This document shows positions 52,704 to 62,858 of a DNA stretch of 64,000 nt, piece after piece. The position numbers and the translations under genes are program-made. The notes beneath the pieces are model-generated. The model was not told the origin of the DNA and made no database searches. It saw only the letters and a list, made by a program, of their open reading frames with translations. How positions within the stretch are numbered: position 1 is the stretch's first letter; every line of letters begins with the position of its first letter. This DNA comes from Desertivirga arenae (GTDB taxonomy: Bacteria > Bacteroidota > Bacteroidia > Sphingobacteriales > Sphingobacteriaceae), in assembly GCF_017355785.1 (NCBI RefSeq), contig NZ_JAFEWE010000003.1:372001-436000 (forward strand), given 5' to 3'.

Positions 52704-55268
52704 TTATGCTAAATTTCTACCTGCATTTACAATTCCGTAGACAGTACGGATGACCAGTTTACTAAGTACTGATCGCTGGTCATCAGATATTTCACCTTCA
52801 TTTAGTTGCTGTAAGGCATAATGTTGAATCAAAACCAAAGGAAGCACAATTTTCTCACGTAAAGCAATAGAACGTCTTTCTACCGGATATTGCTCTAATA
52901 GCTCTGTTGTTCCGGTTAGTTCAAGAAGCAATGATTTTGTGAGATCATACTCTTCTTTCAAACGGTACCAGAAGGCTCCAAAGTCTTTATCTTTAGACAG
53001 GTGAGTAGTTATCCTGAAATCAGCCTTACTCATAGACATCATACAGTTATCCATCATCGTTTTAAACTGTCCTGATGTATTATAAAGTACTTTCACTTCT
53101 TCCCATACGCCATTCTCTTTTGCTGTTTTCAAAGCAGTACCTACTCCAAAAAAGCCCGGAATGTTTTGCTTCAACTGGCTCCATGCCGTTACAAAACTAA
53201 TAGCACGAAGATCCTCCAGCTTCAACTCCCCCCCTGAATTACGTTTAACCGGGCGACTACTGATATTGATATGAGAAAGATGTTTTAATGGGCTTAGCTT
53301 CTCCAGGTATTTAAGGAACAGAGGATCCTCACGGAGATCCACGAATGCCTTATGGCTTGCAGAGGCCATAGATTCGATCAGATCTTTTTGCGATTGTGAA
53401 AATGTATTTTTATCGCTCTTATCCAATGCGTTAACTAGCCCCGCATTGATCATTTGTTCAATATTATGATGTGCTGTATCAAATGATCCATACTGACTAC
53501 TGATTGTTTGCCCCTGGATAGTTAGCTGGATATTATCGTTTGCGATCTCCTTACCCATGGTAGCGTAGAAACGGTGTGTTTTACCACCACCACGAGCTGG
53601 AGGTCCACCCCGGCCGTCAAAGAACGCGAGTTGAATTCCGTATCTCCTTGCAAGAGAAGTCAGTTCTGCTTTTGCTTTGTAAATAGACCAATTAGCCATC
53701 AGGTAACCACCGTCTTTTGTACTATCGGAGAAACCAAGCATGATGATCTGCTTATTTCCTCTCTTCAGTAAATGCTCCTTGTAGAATGCGTTAGTGTACA
53801 AGGTTTCCATTACTGCTGAAGCAGAAGAAAGGTCTTGTACAGTCTCAAACAATGGCACAAAATCAATATTCAACTCATCCTTTTTCCATCCGCTCCATAG
53901 GAACAAGTTAATCAGTTGAAGAATGTCTGATGCTCGCTGGCAGTTACTTATGATAAAGCGATGGGATGCTTTTTCGCCTCCTGAATACTGCATCCGTTTC
54001 ATTAAACGGATAGTTTGAAAAGTATCCTCCCCCAGACTATCATATCCCTCCGAAGGGACATCCTCCTCGTTAAATGTGATACTTTTCACCTTCTGGTCCT
54101 CATCCAACTCATCATATCCCTCTACTACAGGATTTTTAAGGAATGCACGAGCAGCCTGGTGAGCTTTACGAAGCACACGGCTATCCTGGCGAATATCCAA
54201 TGAAGCAAAATAACACCCGAAGATCCGCACTTTACGGATCAGGTCATCAACATTATCAACAAAAAGGCTGTCGTGAGCACGTTGTAAAACTCCTTTAATT
54301 GCCTCCAGGTTTTCTAGTATTTCCTCCTGAAGGTCTACCGGATTTTCAACTCTGGTGAAACTGTTCTGATAGAAAAGCTCTTGAAGGCGAGCCATAAAGG
54401 ATTCTACCCCTCTGAAAGTTATCCTGCGCTTTAAATCACGGAAGTCACGATAATAGCATCTGAAAATGATCTCTCTTAAAAGCTCTGATACTTCCTTGGT
54501 AATTTGGCAAGTAACGTTAGGATTTCCATCCCTGTCTCCTCCAGGCCAGAAGCCCAGCTCAATTAACTGATGCTGATTGAAAGAAATTCCTTCAAACTCA
54601 TTTTCGACCTCTTTTTGTAGGGCCGAAATAACTTTATAAAATACGTTTTCTAAAAACCAAACTAAACTCGCAGCTTCATCAACTGGTGTAGGTTTACTCT
54701 TATTGAAGAACGGGGTTTTACCCAGCTGCTGCAATAATAGGTTGATTGTATTAATATCGTTCGTCTTTAAAGCGTCGGTAAGGTCTGTGATAATAGCTAA
54801 AACGCGACCTGGGTAAAACTGGGTAGGGTGCGCAGTTAAAACCAACCTTAAAGAAAACTCTTCAAGCTTCTTCTTGATCTCTGCTTTCATTTCAGGGTCT
54901 GATGCCGCTTGCTGAAGCAAAAACCCTAAGGCATTCTCCTCTGTACTATTGGTTTTGTTAAAAGCAGAGTCTTCAATCGCATCAAATAGTACAACCTGTC
55001 TTTCGATATACTGAATAAATCTGAAAAGAAGGTCTACCCTGTCTGAACTTTGTACATATTGCTCATATTGCCCAAAAAAACTTTCAATGATATCTGAAGG
55101 GGCAAGATTCTGCTTCACACCTTCTTCGCAGTGTGAAGTAAAAAATGGAAGTAAAGTTCCTGTGTGCTTTACTCTGTAAAACGGAAGTGTAAGGAACAAA
55201 CTGTTGTACAGTTCAAATCTGGTTACAACTTCGCTCGCAAAAAGCGCTTCTTTCTGACTTAATTTCAT
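52704..55268 (-). CDS. ppc: Phosphoenolpyruvate carboxylase
   Basis: 854 residues. Catalytic His147 in LTAHPTQFYPG, the GFSDSTKDGGYLMANW motif with active Lys, and FDGRGGPPARGGG near residue 555 are all intact. It carboxylates PEP to oxaloacetate, replenishing the TCA cycle. An N-terminal part is slightly divergent from the enterobacterial form. It is the first gene of a ppc-thuA transcript, with a good promoter upstream. Confidence 0.95.
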   Translation of the reverse strand: MKLSQKEALFASEVVTRFELYNSLFLTLPFYRVKHTGTLLPFFTSHCEEGVKQNLAPSDIIESFFGQYEQYVQSSDRVDLLFRFIQYIERQVVLFDAIEDSAFNKTNSTEENALGFLLQQAASDPEMKAEIKKKLEEFSLRLVLTAHPTQFYPGRVLAIITDLTDALKTNDINTINLLLQQLGKTPFFNKSKPTPVDEAASLVWFLENVFYKVISALQKEVENEFEGISFNQHQLIELGFWPGGDRDGNPNVTCQITKEVSELLREIIFRCYYRDFRDLKRRITFRGVESFMARLQELFYQNSFTRVENPVDLQEEILENLEAIKGVLQRAHDSLFVDNVDDLIRKVRIFGCYFASLDIRQDSRVLRKAHQAARAFLKNPVVEGYDELDEDQKVKSITFNEEDVPSEGYDSLGEDTFQTIRLMKRMQYSGGEKASHRFIISNCQRASDILQLINLFLWSGWKKDELNIDFVPLFETVQDLSSASAVMETLYTNAFYKEHLLKRGNKQIIMLGFSDSTKDGGYLMANWSIYKAKAELTSLARRYGIQLAFFDGRGGPPARGGGKTHRFYATMGKEIANDNIQLTIQGQTISSQYGSFDTAHHNIEQMINAGLVNALDKSDKNTFSQSQKDLIESMASASHKAFVDLREDPLFLKYLEKLSPLKHLSHINISSRPVKRNSGGELKLEDLRAISFVTAWSQLKQNIPGFFGVGTALKTAKENGVWEEVKVLYNTSGQFKTMMDNCMMSMSKADFRITTHLSKDKDFGAFWYRLKEEYDLTKSLLLELTGTTELLEQYPVERRSIALREKIVLPLVLIQHYALQQLNEGEISDDQRSVLSKLVIRTVYGIVNAGRNLA

Positions 55269-55296
55269 TTAGTAATTGCTATGAGCTAATAGCTAA

Positions 55297-55326
55297 CAAA
55301 AATAATAGCTTTAACGCGATACCAAA
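55297..55326 (-). promoter_or_regulatory. Promoter of ppc
   Basis: On the minus strand, TTTG at 55323-55326, 18-base spacer, TATTTTTG at 55297-55304. The start codon is 28 bases beyond. A good two-element match. Confidence 0.7.
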
Positions 55327-55469
55327 ATTAATACGAAGGAAAAAGCCTCTTTTTTAAAAAATTCAGGATCACATTTTGATATTTTCTTAAAAATTAGCCT
55401 TTTTTTTGATAATACGTTCAGTCGGAATGCTTTCTGCGAGGAATAAAAATCTTTCTCTTGCTTTAGCTG

Positions 55470-55955
55470 CTAGTCTTTCTTGACTGCAACCTCTGGTTTT
55501 GCTGTCTCTGCGGTGAGCGGTTTATTTTCCACCGGAAGCGCCTTGGCTGGAACTTTTTCTTTCGCAAGTTCGATCTCCTTCTTCAATGCTTCATTATTCG
55601 CTAATAATGTATCTCCGGAAGACTTAAGTTCGCCAATAGTGGCATTCAATTTTTTGATCTCAGAATTCAGGCTATCAACAGAATTTGTTTTAGAAATAAG
55701 TTTAAGCGTAAGACTGTCTGACTTAGCTTCCAATCGTTTTACAAGCCCTCCGCTTACTTCCATTGAACCTTCAAGCTTAGCTACCTTTACCTCTAATTCG
55801 TGGATGTTAGCAGTCTTCCTGGCCAGGTCCTTTTGTAAGCTATCCACCTGGACAGTCATTTTCTCAATTACTTCTTTTTTGCTTTGGGCATTTGCTGTAA
55901 CAGCTGTAAGTCCCAGAATAGGAAACACTAAACTTAATGCTCTTAACCTCTTCAT
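55470..55955 (-). CDS. Secreted coiled-coil protein
   Basis: 161 residues from ATG 55955; a longer frame upstream is rejected because it lacks a signal at its N-terminus and overlaps the divergent gene. A signal peptide ends near ANAQ. The rest is a long heptad coiled coil (VDSLQKDLARKTANIHELEVKVAKLEG to LNSEIKKLNATIGELK), then a Pro/Ala/Lys tail. It probably forms a rod-like envelope dimer. No family name. Confidence 0.68.
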   Translation of the reverse strand: MKRLRALSLVFPILGLTAVTANAQSKKEVIEKMTVQVDSLQKDLARKTANIHELEVKVAKLEGSMEVSGGLVKRLEAKSDSLTLKLISKTNSVDSLNSEIKKLNATIGELKSSGDTLLANNEALKKEIELAKEKVPAKALPVENKPLTAETAKPEVAVKKD

Positions 55956-56102
55956 GATCTTAACAAATTGATTTCTTATACTACCGATACGAAAAAAAAT
56001 TGTTGTCAGTTTTTTTGAATATTTGTGTACTACTTCAAAGACAATCAACCACTTATCCTGCAGTGGCATGAATCTTGTCTCCTTATATGTAAAACAAGAC
56101 TT

Positions 56103-56315
56103 ATGGATTTTACAGGACACTTACTTGCCTTAGGAGAGGAAAAATTAAAAGTTGAGATTATGTATTTGCAGTTAAGGATCGAGAAGGCCCTGAAAGCAGA
56201 ACTTTTTAATAAAGAAAGATTACTTAATGAGGCCAAAGAATTATTAGATGATATAAGCACAGAATATTTTACTTTTCTTGCAGCTCTCCAAATGAAACAT
56301 CATTCAGCTGCTTAA
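56103..56315 (+). CDS. Small helical protein, 70 residues
   Basis: ATG at 56103; an in-frame GTG at 56025 is less likely because it would extend into the divergent promoter region. The chain is alpha-helical and Leu/Lys/Glu-rich (EKLKVEIMYLQLRIEKALKAEL), with Met and His at the end. A strong hairpin terminator follows immediately, supporting a real transcript. No family recognised. Confidence 0.55.
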   Translation: MDFTGHLLALGEEKLKVEIMYLQLRIEKALKAELFNKERLLNEAKELLDDISTEYFTFLAALQMKHHSAA

Positions 56316-56345
56316 TAGTAAAACACTCTGTGTTTTACTATTAAG
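56311..56345. terminator. Hairpin terminator
   Basis: Perfect 15-bp stem (56311-56325 with 56331-56345), 5-base loop (extendable by one C-G pair), just past the stop of the small helical gene. Confidence 0.8.
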
Positions 56346-56445
56346 CTAAATGCTTATTCCTAAGTTTAAAAGGCTCTTTCCGGAAATAACAAAGCCGTAA
56401 CAGATCAACTCCGTCACGGCTCATGTGGTATATAATACCTTGTGT

Positions 56446-56796
56446 TTAGCGACCTATCTCTAAACCTATTGCCTTTGCTATCATTGCCATCTTACTTAAC
56501 CACGTTTTAAGCAATTGCTCTTTTCCTTTAGGATATTTGATGGTGAACAAGTACTCGCTCTTATCTCCCTTTAACGGAGTATTCAGAAAATCAAATGGGA
56601 GTGCGTTATCCAAATATTTACCAAAATTATGTTCTAATGCTAAGGACGCTCTTTTAATGTCTCCGGATTTCCAGTCTTCCTGCTCGTACATAAGCAACAT
56701 TTCCTGCTCTGTACATCCAAAAATATCCGAAAAATCTGCTGCAGACAATCCTTGTGCATGAGCTACTTCTTTAACGATCTTACCAAAATGCATCAC
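56446..56796 (-). CDS. Possible HTH-type protein, 116 residues
   Basis: 116 residues. The first 70 residues resemble a Cro/C1-like helix-turn-helix (VKEVAHAQGLSAADFSDIFGCTEQEMLLMYEQEDWKSGDIKRASLALE), which is an inference. The rest is a short beta/alpha part (YLFTIKYPKGKEQLLKTWLSKM). No name. Two start codons (MM) adjoin. No operon partner. Could be a DNA-binding regulator of unknown target. Confidence 0.55.
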   Translation of the reverse strand: MMHFGKIVKEVAHAQGLSAADFSDIFGCTEQEMLLMYEQEDWKSGDIKRASLALEHNFGKYLDNALPFDFLNTPLKGDKSEYLFTIKYPKGKEQLLKTWLSKMAMIAKAIGLEIGR

Positions 56797-57162
56797 CTTT
56801 TCTTTACTTTTAAATCAACCTTTAAATTTGAGGTATTCCAATGTTGATTGAGGGATTGTACGATAATCAAGAGTAATAGTTACAATCAATTGGAATTTCA
56901 AAACTTATCATCTTACAATATTAGAAACGAAGATCTAACCTTTTAATTTTGTTACCTTATTGCGAAGAAGAATTTGATAAATATTCGACAATTGTAGCGA
57001 TTTCTTTGTGAAGGGTGAGACCTACATATTAGTAAATCGGGTCCCACTGAGAAATAAAAATGCTAGGGGAATAAAAAAAAGCTTAATGTGGCTAAATAAA
57101 GGCAAAAAAGAAGCTGTCCTTACAAAGTAACAGCTTCTTTCATTTTGTAAATTACTTAATCT
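56797..57162. other. Intergenic region, no gene seen
   Basis: 366 bases, AT-rich, with the proA terminator at its end. No ORF, RNA gene or repeat is recognisable in 56800-57100. Confidence 0.5.
57104..57140 (-). terminator. Terminator of proA
   Basis: 11-bp stem AAAGAAGCTGT/ACAGCTTCTTT (57107-57117 with 57130-57140), T run on the minus strand. It is 23 bases after the proA stop. Confidence 0.8.
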
Positions 57163-58413
57163 TTACGCGGGTCTTGTCTGACCTGTTCCCTTAATAAGCC
57201 ATTTGTAACTTGTGAGCTCTTCCAGAGCCATTGGTCCCCGGGCATGTAGCTTTTGCGTACTAATCCCGATCTCAGCTCCCAATCCAAATTGGGCGCCATC
57301 TGTAAAAGCAGTAGAGGCATTTACGTATACCGCAGCAGCATCCACAGCAGCTAGAAACTTCTCTATATTTTGTTCTGTCTCAGAAATGATAGCCTCACTA
57401 TGCTTTGAACTGTTCGTAGCAATATGATCCAGGGCCTCATCTAAATCCGCCACGGTTTTGATAGCCATTTTATAATCAAGGAACTCAATTCCATAATGCT
57501 CCTCGCTCGCCTGCTGTAAAAGCTCAGCAGGATAAACTTCTTTAAGAACGCCAAAAGATTGATTATCAGCAAAGATCTCCACCTTCGACTCAATCAAAGG
57601 TTTAACTATTTCTGAAAGATCTTGAAGGCGAGTTTTGTTGACCAGAAGACAGTCTAATGCATTACACACACTTACTCTACGGGTCTTGGAATTGTTTACA
57701 ATAGCTCTTCCTTTCTCAAGATCACCACTTTCATCAAAATAGATATGAACAATACCCGCACCTGTTTCAATTACAGGAACCTTTGCATTTTGCCTTACAA
57801 AATTGATCAGCTGCTGGCTACCCCTCGGTATAATTACATCAACATATTGAATTGCTGTCAGCAATGCTTCGGTGGCTTTTCGATCTGGAGGTAAAAGGGT
57901 GGCTACAGATGTTTCAACCTGATGTTTCTGCAATACCTTGTGGATAACAGAAATGATCGCGTCATTGGAAAAAGAAGCATCACTACCACCTTTAAGGATC
58001 GCAACATTCCCTGTTTTCATACAAAGAGAGAAAACATCAAAAGTCACATTAGGGCGTGCTTCATAGATCACTCCAACAACGCCTAGTGGAACACTGATCT
58101 TTTTAAGATCCAAACCATTAGGTAATTCCTTCTCCGAAAGGACCTTATTTAGAGGAGATTTAAGACCGGCAATATTCTTTATATCAGTAGCAATATCAGC
58201 AATACGCTTTGCCGTCAATTTCAATCTGTCAAACTTCGGATCTTCTACACTCATGCGTTCAAGATCCTTTTGATTCTCAATCAGAAGGAAATCAGTATTT
58301 TCAATGGCAGCTTCTGCTACGTCGATTAAAATTTGATTTATTTGTTCAGTACTTAATAAAGCTAGCGTACGTGCAGCTTTCTGAGCACTCTTAAAAACTT
58401 GTTCAAGTTCCAT
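57163..58413 (-). CDS. proA: Gamma-glutamyl phosphate reductase
   Basis: 416 residues from ATG 58413 (a TTG at 58422 is less likely). The catalytic Cys is C250 in [31 protein letters not shown] and [27 protein letters not shown] are family motifs. It reduces gamma-glutamyl phosphate to glutamate semialdehyde with NADPH. Directly follows proB, with one base between. Confidence 0.96.
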   Translation of the reverse strand: MELEQVFKSAQKAARTLALLSTEQINQILIDVAEAAIENTDFLLIENQKDLERMSVEDPKFDRLKLTAKRIADIATDIKNIAGLKSPLNKVLSEKELPNGLDLKKISVPLGVVGVIYEARPNVTFDVFSLCMKTGNVAILKGGSDASFSNDAIISVIHKVLQKHQVETSVATLLPPDRKATEALLTAIQYVDVIIPRGSQQLINFVRQNAKVPVIETGAGIVHIYFDESGDLEKGRAIVNNSKTRRVSVCNALDCLLVNKTRLQDLSEIVKPLIESKVEIFADNQSFGVLKEVYPAELLQQASEEHYGIEFLDYKMAIKTVADLDEALDHIATNSSKHSEAIISETEQNIEKFLAAVDAAAVYVNASTAFTDGAQFGLGAEIGISTQKLHARGPMALEELTSYKWLIKGTGQTRPA

Positions 58414-58414
58414 T

Positions 58415-59503
58415 TTAAGCAATTTCAGGATTTAAGAATAAATAGTCGTAATGAACGATCGGTCTTTGTTTCTTCTGACCTAGTCGCTCCTGGGCTTTAT
58501 CGGAGCCGTATTCAGCAACTCCCAGCCCTACCAGTTTGTCGTTTTCATCCACTAGTTTGATCACATCTCCCTTTTGGAAATCTTGTAATACCTGTACCAC
58601 CCCAACGGGCAGCAGACTGGTGGCTTTAGACGAAGTCAAAGCCAGCTTCGCACCTTCATTTATTTTTACTATCCCTTTAGCATTATTCTCCGAATGTGCA
58701 ATCCATCTCTTTTTGTTGGAAGCATTCTTCTGAGGTACAAACCGGGTGTTGATCACCTCTTTCTTCAACAGTTTAAGCAGTACATCCTCTGTTTTCCCAT
58801 TAGCGATATGCACCGCAATTCCAAGCCGCGCCACCTTTTGAGCCATATGAGATTTTGTCATCATCCCTCCTCTGCCGAACTGGGATTTCTGAGTAGTGAT
58901 AAAAGAGGAGAAGCCAGTTACCGATCCTCCTATTTCTTCGATAACCTTAGAAGAGGCATCTTTAGGATCTCCATTATAGATTCCGTTAACATTTGAAAGA
59001 ATGATAAGGGCATCTGCATTAAGCATAGAGGCAATAAGTCCCGCAAGCTCATCATTATCCGTAAACATTAGCTCCGTAACAGAGATAACATCATTTTCAT
59101 TAACGATCGGTATAACATTGTTCTGGAAAAGAATACTAAAACAATTCTTCATATTAAGATAATGAAGCCTGTCCCTGAAATCTTCCTTGGTAACCAAAAC
59201 TTGAGCACATACCAGTTCGTGTTTCTCAAACAATTCAGAATAGGTATTAATAAGTTTTACCTGGCCAATTGCTGCAAACAGCTGGCGAGTAGCAACCGAA
59301 TCAAATTTATCAGGTACCGTAAGTACACTTCGTCCTGACGCTACAGCTCCTGAGGAAACTACGATCACCTCTTTCCCTTGTTTTTTAATCGCAGAAATCT
59401 GATCCACCAGATGTGCTATTCTAGCCAGATCTGGTAGTCCGTTATCCTGTGTTAAAACATTGGAACCTATTTTAATTACTATACGTTTATAAGATAAGGA
59501 CAT
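58415..59503 (-). CDS. proB: Glutamate 5-kinase
   Basis: 362 residues from ATG 59503; an ATG at 59563 is rejected because a TACTTTTG element lies between them. The N-terminal amino-acid kinase domain has VIKIGSNVL and [10 protein letters not shown], and [16 protein letters not shown]-terminal PUA domain follows ([29 protein letters not shown]). It phosphorylates glutamate, feeding ProA. The proline branch is thus complete except for proC. Confidence 0.95.
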   Translation of the reverse strand: MSLSYKRIVIKIGSNVLTQDNGLPDLARIAHLVDQISAIKKQGKEVIVVSSGAVASGRSVLTVPDKFDSVATRQLFAAIGQVKLINTYSELFEKHELVCAQVLVTKEDFRDRLHYLNMKNCFSILFQNNVIPIVNENDVISVTELMFTDNDELAGLIASMLNADALIILSNVNGIYNGDPKDASSKVIEEIGGSVTGFSSFITTQKSQFGRGGMMTKSHMAQKVARLGIAVHIANGKTEDVLLKLLKKEVINTRFVPQKNASNKKRWIAHSENNAKGIVKINEGAKLALTSSKATSLLPVGVVQVLQDFQKGDVIKLVDENDKLVGLGVAEYGSDKAQERLGQKKQRPIVHYDYLFLNPEIA

Positions 59504-59511
59504 AAAGTGGT

Positions 59512-59519
59512 CAAAAGTA
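59512..59519 (-). promoter_or_regulatory. -7 element of proBA
   Basis: TACTTTTG on the minus strand, 8 bases before ATG 59503. The mRNA would be almost leaderless. Confidence 0.5.
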
Positions 59520-59616
59520 CTAAAAATGGAGCTTAAGCGCATACATTCCTTGTCATTTTCCATCGGTTAGCTAGACTAGTGGAACGGTTCTTGACCTTTA
59601 GTAGAAAAAACGGGTC

Positions 59617-59832
59617 ATGAAAAAAGGAGAGAGAGTACACTGGAAATACGGTAAGGGAGAAGCTGAAGGTCAGATAAAAGAAAAATTTGAGAAGCCGACT
59701 GAAAAGGTTATTAAAGGTTCCACCATTAAACGTAATGCCAGCAAGGAAGAACCTGCTTACCTTATAGAACAAAAGAATGGAAGCGAAATATTAAAATCAG
59801 AAAGCGAGCTAAAAAAAGGTCCTAAAAATTAA
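59617..59832 (+). CDS. DUF2945 (hypervirulence-associated, Tudor-like) protein
   Basis: 71 residues. KKGERVHWKYGKGEAEGQIKEKF and RNASKEEPAYLIEQKNGSEILKSESEL give the family pattern, a small SH3/Tudor-like barrel. Basic and soluble. The role is unknown. Upstream of the GNAT gene by 32 bases, with a separate -7 element in between. Confidence 0.83.
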   Translation: MKKGERVHWKYGKGEAEGQIKEKFEKPTEKVIKGSTIKRNASKEEPAYLIEQKNGSEILKSESELKKGPKN

Positions 59833-59837
59833 ATTTG
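59830..59837 (+). promoter_or_regulatory. -7 element of the GNAT gene
   Basis: TAAATTTG, 27 bases before ATG 59865; it overlaps the stop of the preceding gene. Confidence 0.45.
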
Positions 59838-59864
59838 TATTAATAATAGTTAGAAATCAAAACG

Positions 59865-60506
59865 ATGCCCTTGCATTTCAAAGTTATGGATTACCAGCAA
59901 TTAAGAGAGGATCTTGATTGGTGGATGGTCTATTATTATTCCTTTGCTCCTGAAGAAAGAGAAAGTGAATTGGTTATATTAAAATCAGTTGCCAGCGAAA
60001 CAGGAATGGCATTTTCAGCTAAAGATGGAAATGTAACCAAAGGAATTGCAACGGTTCACCTCTTAAAAGATATTTCGACTATTTTCCTTGTTTATCTTGC
60101 TATCGTCCCTTCAGAAAGAGGAAAAGGTATAGGTACAGAGTTTTTCCGTTTCGTTGAAGAAAGTGCAACCCAAAAACTAGAAGCATTGGGACTAAAATCG
60201 GCAGGTATGGTTTGGGAAGTTCAGAAAGCAGGGCATTCGATAGACAGTTTAGGCTCTGCAAGTGATACGAGAAGAGCTTTCTTTGAGAGGAACGGAGGCA
60301 CCGTACTTCCCTGTCGATATATTCAACCCCCGGTGGACGGGAAAAACCTGATAGATATGCATCTGATGGTCAAATCGCAAGATGGGATCAGCCTATCTCC
60401 AACTACTCTTATTAAGGCCGTGTACTATGATAAATACCACCGGGTTAACGAGATAAATAAGAAAACCCTGGACAATTTATTGGGCACCCTTAAAAAAAAC
60501 GAATAA
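59865..60506 (+). CDS. GNAT-family N-acetyltransferase
   Basis: 213 residues. A GNAT core at about 25-130 with the acetyl-CoA pyrophosphate loop in VPSERGKGIGTEFF near 86-99. The C-terminal third (GGTVLPCRYIQPPVDG) is family-specific and not recognised. The substrate is unknown. A strong terminator follows. Confidence 0.8.
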   Translation: MPLHFKVMDYQQLREDLDWWMVYYYSFAPEERESELVILKSVASETGMAFSAKDGNVTKGIATVHLLKDISTIFLVYLAIVPSERGKGIGTEFFRFVEESATQKLEALGLKSAGMVWEVQKAGHSIDSLGSASDTRRAFFERNGGTVLPCRYIQPPVDGKNLIDMHLMVKSQDGISLSPTTLIKAVYYDKYHRVNEINKKTLDNLLGTLKKNE

Positions 60507-60546
60507 AACAGAAAGGGCCGCCACTGGCAGCCCTTTCTGTTTTATT
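60502..60546. terminator. Terminator between GNAT and TPR genes
   Basis: Perfect 17-bp stem (60502-60518 with 60530-60546), 11-base loop; serves both convergent genes. Confidence 0.88.
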
Positions 60547-60558
60547 CTGAATTAAAGG

Positions 60559-61719
60559 TTATTTTAAAGCTTTAATTTTCGCATCAATCTCAGCAACTTT
60601 TGCTGTGTTATTTTTGATATTATAATAAGTCCTTAAATTCCTTAAAGCCAGTTCTGAATTTGGATTTAATTGAGCAGATTTCTCTAAATAAGGGAAAGCT
60701 CTATCAAATTCGGCAGCCGATTGTTTTTTCAATGCATTGTATTCAGCAACCTTGTTTGTAGGAAGTTTGTTAGCCTTGTTATAAATATCAATTCCATTGT
60801 TCATAATTAATCCACCAAGATTAACATAAGCATCAGCATAGTTAGGATCAACAGCGATAGCTTTTTTGTAGGCCTCTTCTGCCTTTTTAGGATCACCTGC
60901 AGATGCATAAGCAATACCTAGATAGAAAGGATAAAGCCTGTTTGTAGGATTCTTTTCAACTTGAGATGAAATCTTATCAATAACCTGCTTCTGCTTTCCA
61001 CTCATCAGGCTAAATTCAATTTCTCTTGTAGCAAGATCTGCACTGTTAGGGAATTTAGTAGCCCCTTCAGACAGAATTCTGATTGCTGCAGCGGTATCTT
61101 TTTGAGCAGCATACATGATTGACAAGTTAGAATAAATACTTTCCAGCTGTGAATAATTTGTCTTAAGAAGATCATTATAACGCTCAATAGCCTTCGGATA
61201 GTCCTTGCTGTACATTGCAGCTAAACCTGAAGCATAATTGGCAGTAGTGTCACCAGGATTATACACTAAAGCCTTATTAAACTCGGTATAAGCATTAGTA
61301 TAGTCCTTATTGTCGAAAAGACCTTTACCCTTTTGCACCTGATAGTAGTACAATAAAGTATTTGCGTTCTTTAATTTGTCTTTATTCTCCCCTTTAACGT
61401 CAAGCGCGGTAGCTTTTTTAATAGCTTCTGTTGCCTGATTTGCAAGGTCATCTGTTTTTTTATCGTAAGCAAGTTCTGAATAGATCAACGCCTTGTAGGT
61501 CCATGCGTTTACATCCTCTTTTGTTTTCTCGTGAACAACTGCTTTATCAATAGCCTCCTGAGCTGCTTTAATTGCAGGTTCAGCTAATTTGGGCTGGGCC
61601 TTCATAGCAGTATACTTATCGTATTCTTCTTTGGCTGTAGCGATAGCCGATTTCTGTGCAGATGCAGTAATTGAGATACATGATACTGCTAAAGCCAAAA
61701 TCAATGACTTTTTTTTCAT
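60559..61719 (-). CDS. Secreted TPR-repeat protein
   Basis: 386 residues. A signal peptide (ILALAVSCISITASA) and about seven tetratricopeptide repeats, for example DYTNAYTEFNKALVYNPGDTTANYASGLAAM and DPKKAEEAYKKAIAVDPNYADAYVNLGGL. No enzyme domain. A periplasmic protein-binding scaffold is expected. It is 6 bases after the next gene upstream, which is its paralogue. Confidence 0.87.
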   Translation of the reverse strand: MKKKSLILALAVSCISITASAQKSAIATAKEEYDKYTAMKAQPKLAEPAIKAAQEAIDKAVVHEKTKEDVNAWTYKALIYSELAYDKKTDDLANQATEAIKKATALDVKGENKDKLKNANTLLYYYQVQKGKGLFDNKDYTNAYTEFNKALVYNPGDTTANYASGLAAMYSKDYPKAIERYNDLLKTNYSQLESIYSNLSIMYAAQKDTAAAIRILSEGATKFPNSADLATREIEFSLMSGKQKQVIDKISSQVEKNPTNRLYPFYLGIAYASAGDPKKAEEAYKKAIAVDPNYADAYVNLGGLIMNNGIDIYNKANKLPTNKVAEYNALKKQSAAEFDRAFPYLEKSAQLNPNSELALRNLRTYYNIKNNTAKVAEIDAKIKALK

Positions 61720-61725
61720 ACGTTC

Positions 61726-62832
61726 TTAATTAAATATAAATTGTTTTAGTTTGTTATTTACGCGTTGAAGTTCTATCATATTTCCCGTTTTGGAGTATAA
61801 GACAGATAAGGCCTTCAATACATTTATGGAATTCGGATTAATATCTCCGGCAAGCAGTAAATGCCTTTTGGCCTGATTTATTTTATCATCCTTATCCTTC
61901 CCCCCTTCCAGGTATAAATTAAGATATAATAAACCCAACGAATAATGACCCTGGTAACTATTTTGTTCCACTTCAATCACTTTTTTATACAACTCTTCAG
62001 CCTTCTCGGTCTTTCCTAAACTCTCAGCTGAAAAACCGGCCAGATAAATGAGATTAACATTATCCGGATCCAGTTGCAAGGCATCATCCGCCAGTTTCTG
62101 AACGGTCTGATAATCCCCATTATCCGAGTAAATGTTTATAACCTTAAAAAGGATGTCCTTGTTTCCGGGAAATACTTTTCTTCCTTCTAAAAGCACTTCT
62201 AATGACTTGCCGCTATTCCTGCTTGTTTCATAAAGATTAGAAAAAGAAAGATAGTAATCAGGCTGAGATTTATCCTTGTCTTTGATCAGTTGCTCATAAT
62301 AGTGGACAGCTTGATTAATATGTCCAAGTTTTTCACATACCACAGCCAGATTATACTTCACCTGATAATTATCCTCATCCAGAGAATCAACAGCGATAAA
62401 ATTACTATAGGCTTCAGGATAGTTTAAAGAAGTAACCGCCTTGTTTGCCTTTATGATATAAGCCTTTGCTAATTGTTTTTTAGCAAATGAGATCTCAGGC
62501 TCATGATCATAATTCAGACGGGGGTTCTTTAAGCAGCCAAGAGAAAGTTTAGCCTCAATGATAGGATCGTTGTTGTATTTGAACTTCCTTTGCGCATCTT
62601 CAAAAGCCAGAGAGGAGTATACCAGAGCTCTTATCAGATTATTGCGATATCCTAAAGAATCCTTTTTGGTTTTATAGGCATCGTCTATATTCTTTCGCGC
62701 CTTCTCCAGGTTCCCGATATCTTTCGTAGAAGTATAAAGGGCAAAATTATTCATAGCTTCCTTTGTTAGTGTTTGTGCTGATAAGCTTAAAGTACAAAGT
62801 GTTGCAGCTATTAATAATCCTGCCCTTAGCAT
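61726..62832 (-). CDS. Secreted TPR-repeat protein, paralogue
   Basis: 368 residues from ATG 62832 (the TTG at 62835 is not needed). A signal peptide (LLIAATLCTLSLSAQ) and several TPR motifs (NYPEAYSNFIAVDSLDEDNYQVKYNLAVVCEKLG, LGKTEKAEELYKKVIEVEQ). It resembles the next gene in layout and probably forms a pair. It is 64 bases after gyrA and could be cotranscribed with it. Confidence 0.85.
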   Translation of the reverse strand: MLRAGLLIAATLCTLSLSAQTLTKEAMNNFALYTSTKDIGNLEKARKNIDDAYKTKKDSLGYRNNLIRALVYSSLAFEDAQRKFKYNNDPIIEAKLSLGCLKNPRLNYDHEPEISFAKKQLAKAYIIKANKAVTSLNYPEAYSNFIAVDSLDEDNYQVKYNLAVVCEKLGHINQAVHYYEQLIKDKDKSQPDYYLSFSNLYETSRNSGKSLEVLLEGRKVFPGNKDILFKVINIYSDNGDYQTVQKLADDALQLDPDNVNLIYLAGFSAESLGKTEKAEELYKKVIEVEQNSYQGHYSLGLLYLNLYLEGGKDKDDKINQAKRHLLLAGDINPNSINVLKALSVLYSKTGNMIELQRVNNKLKQFIFN

Positions 62833-62858
62833 CAATGATAGTTAAATGTGTATACTAG

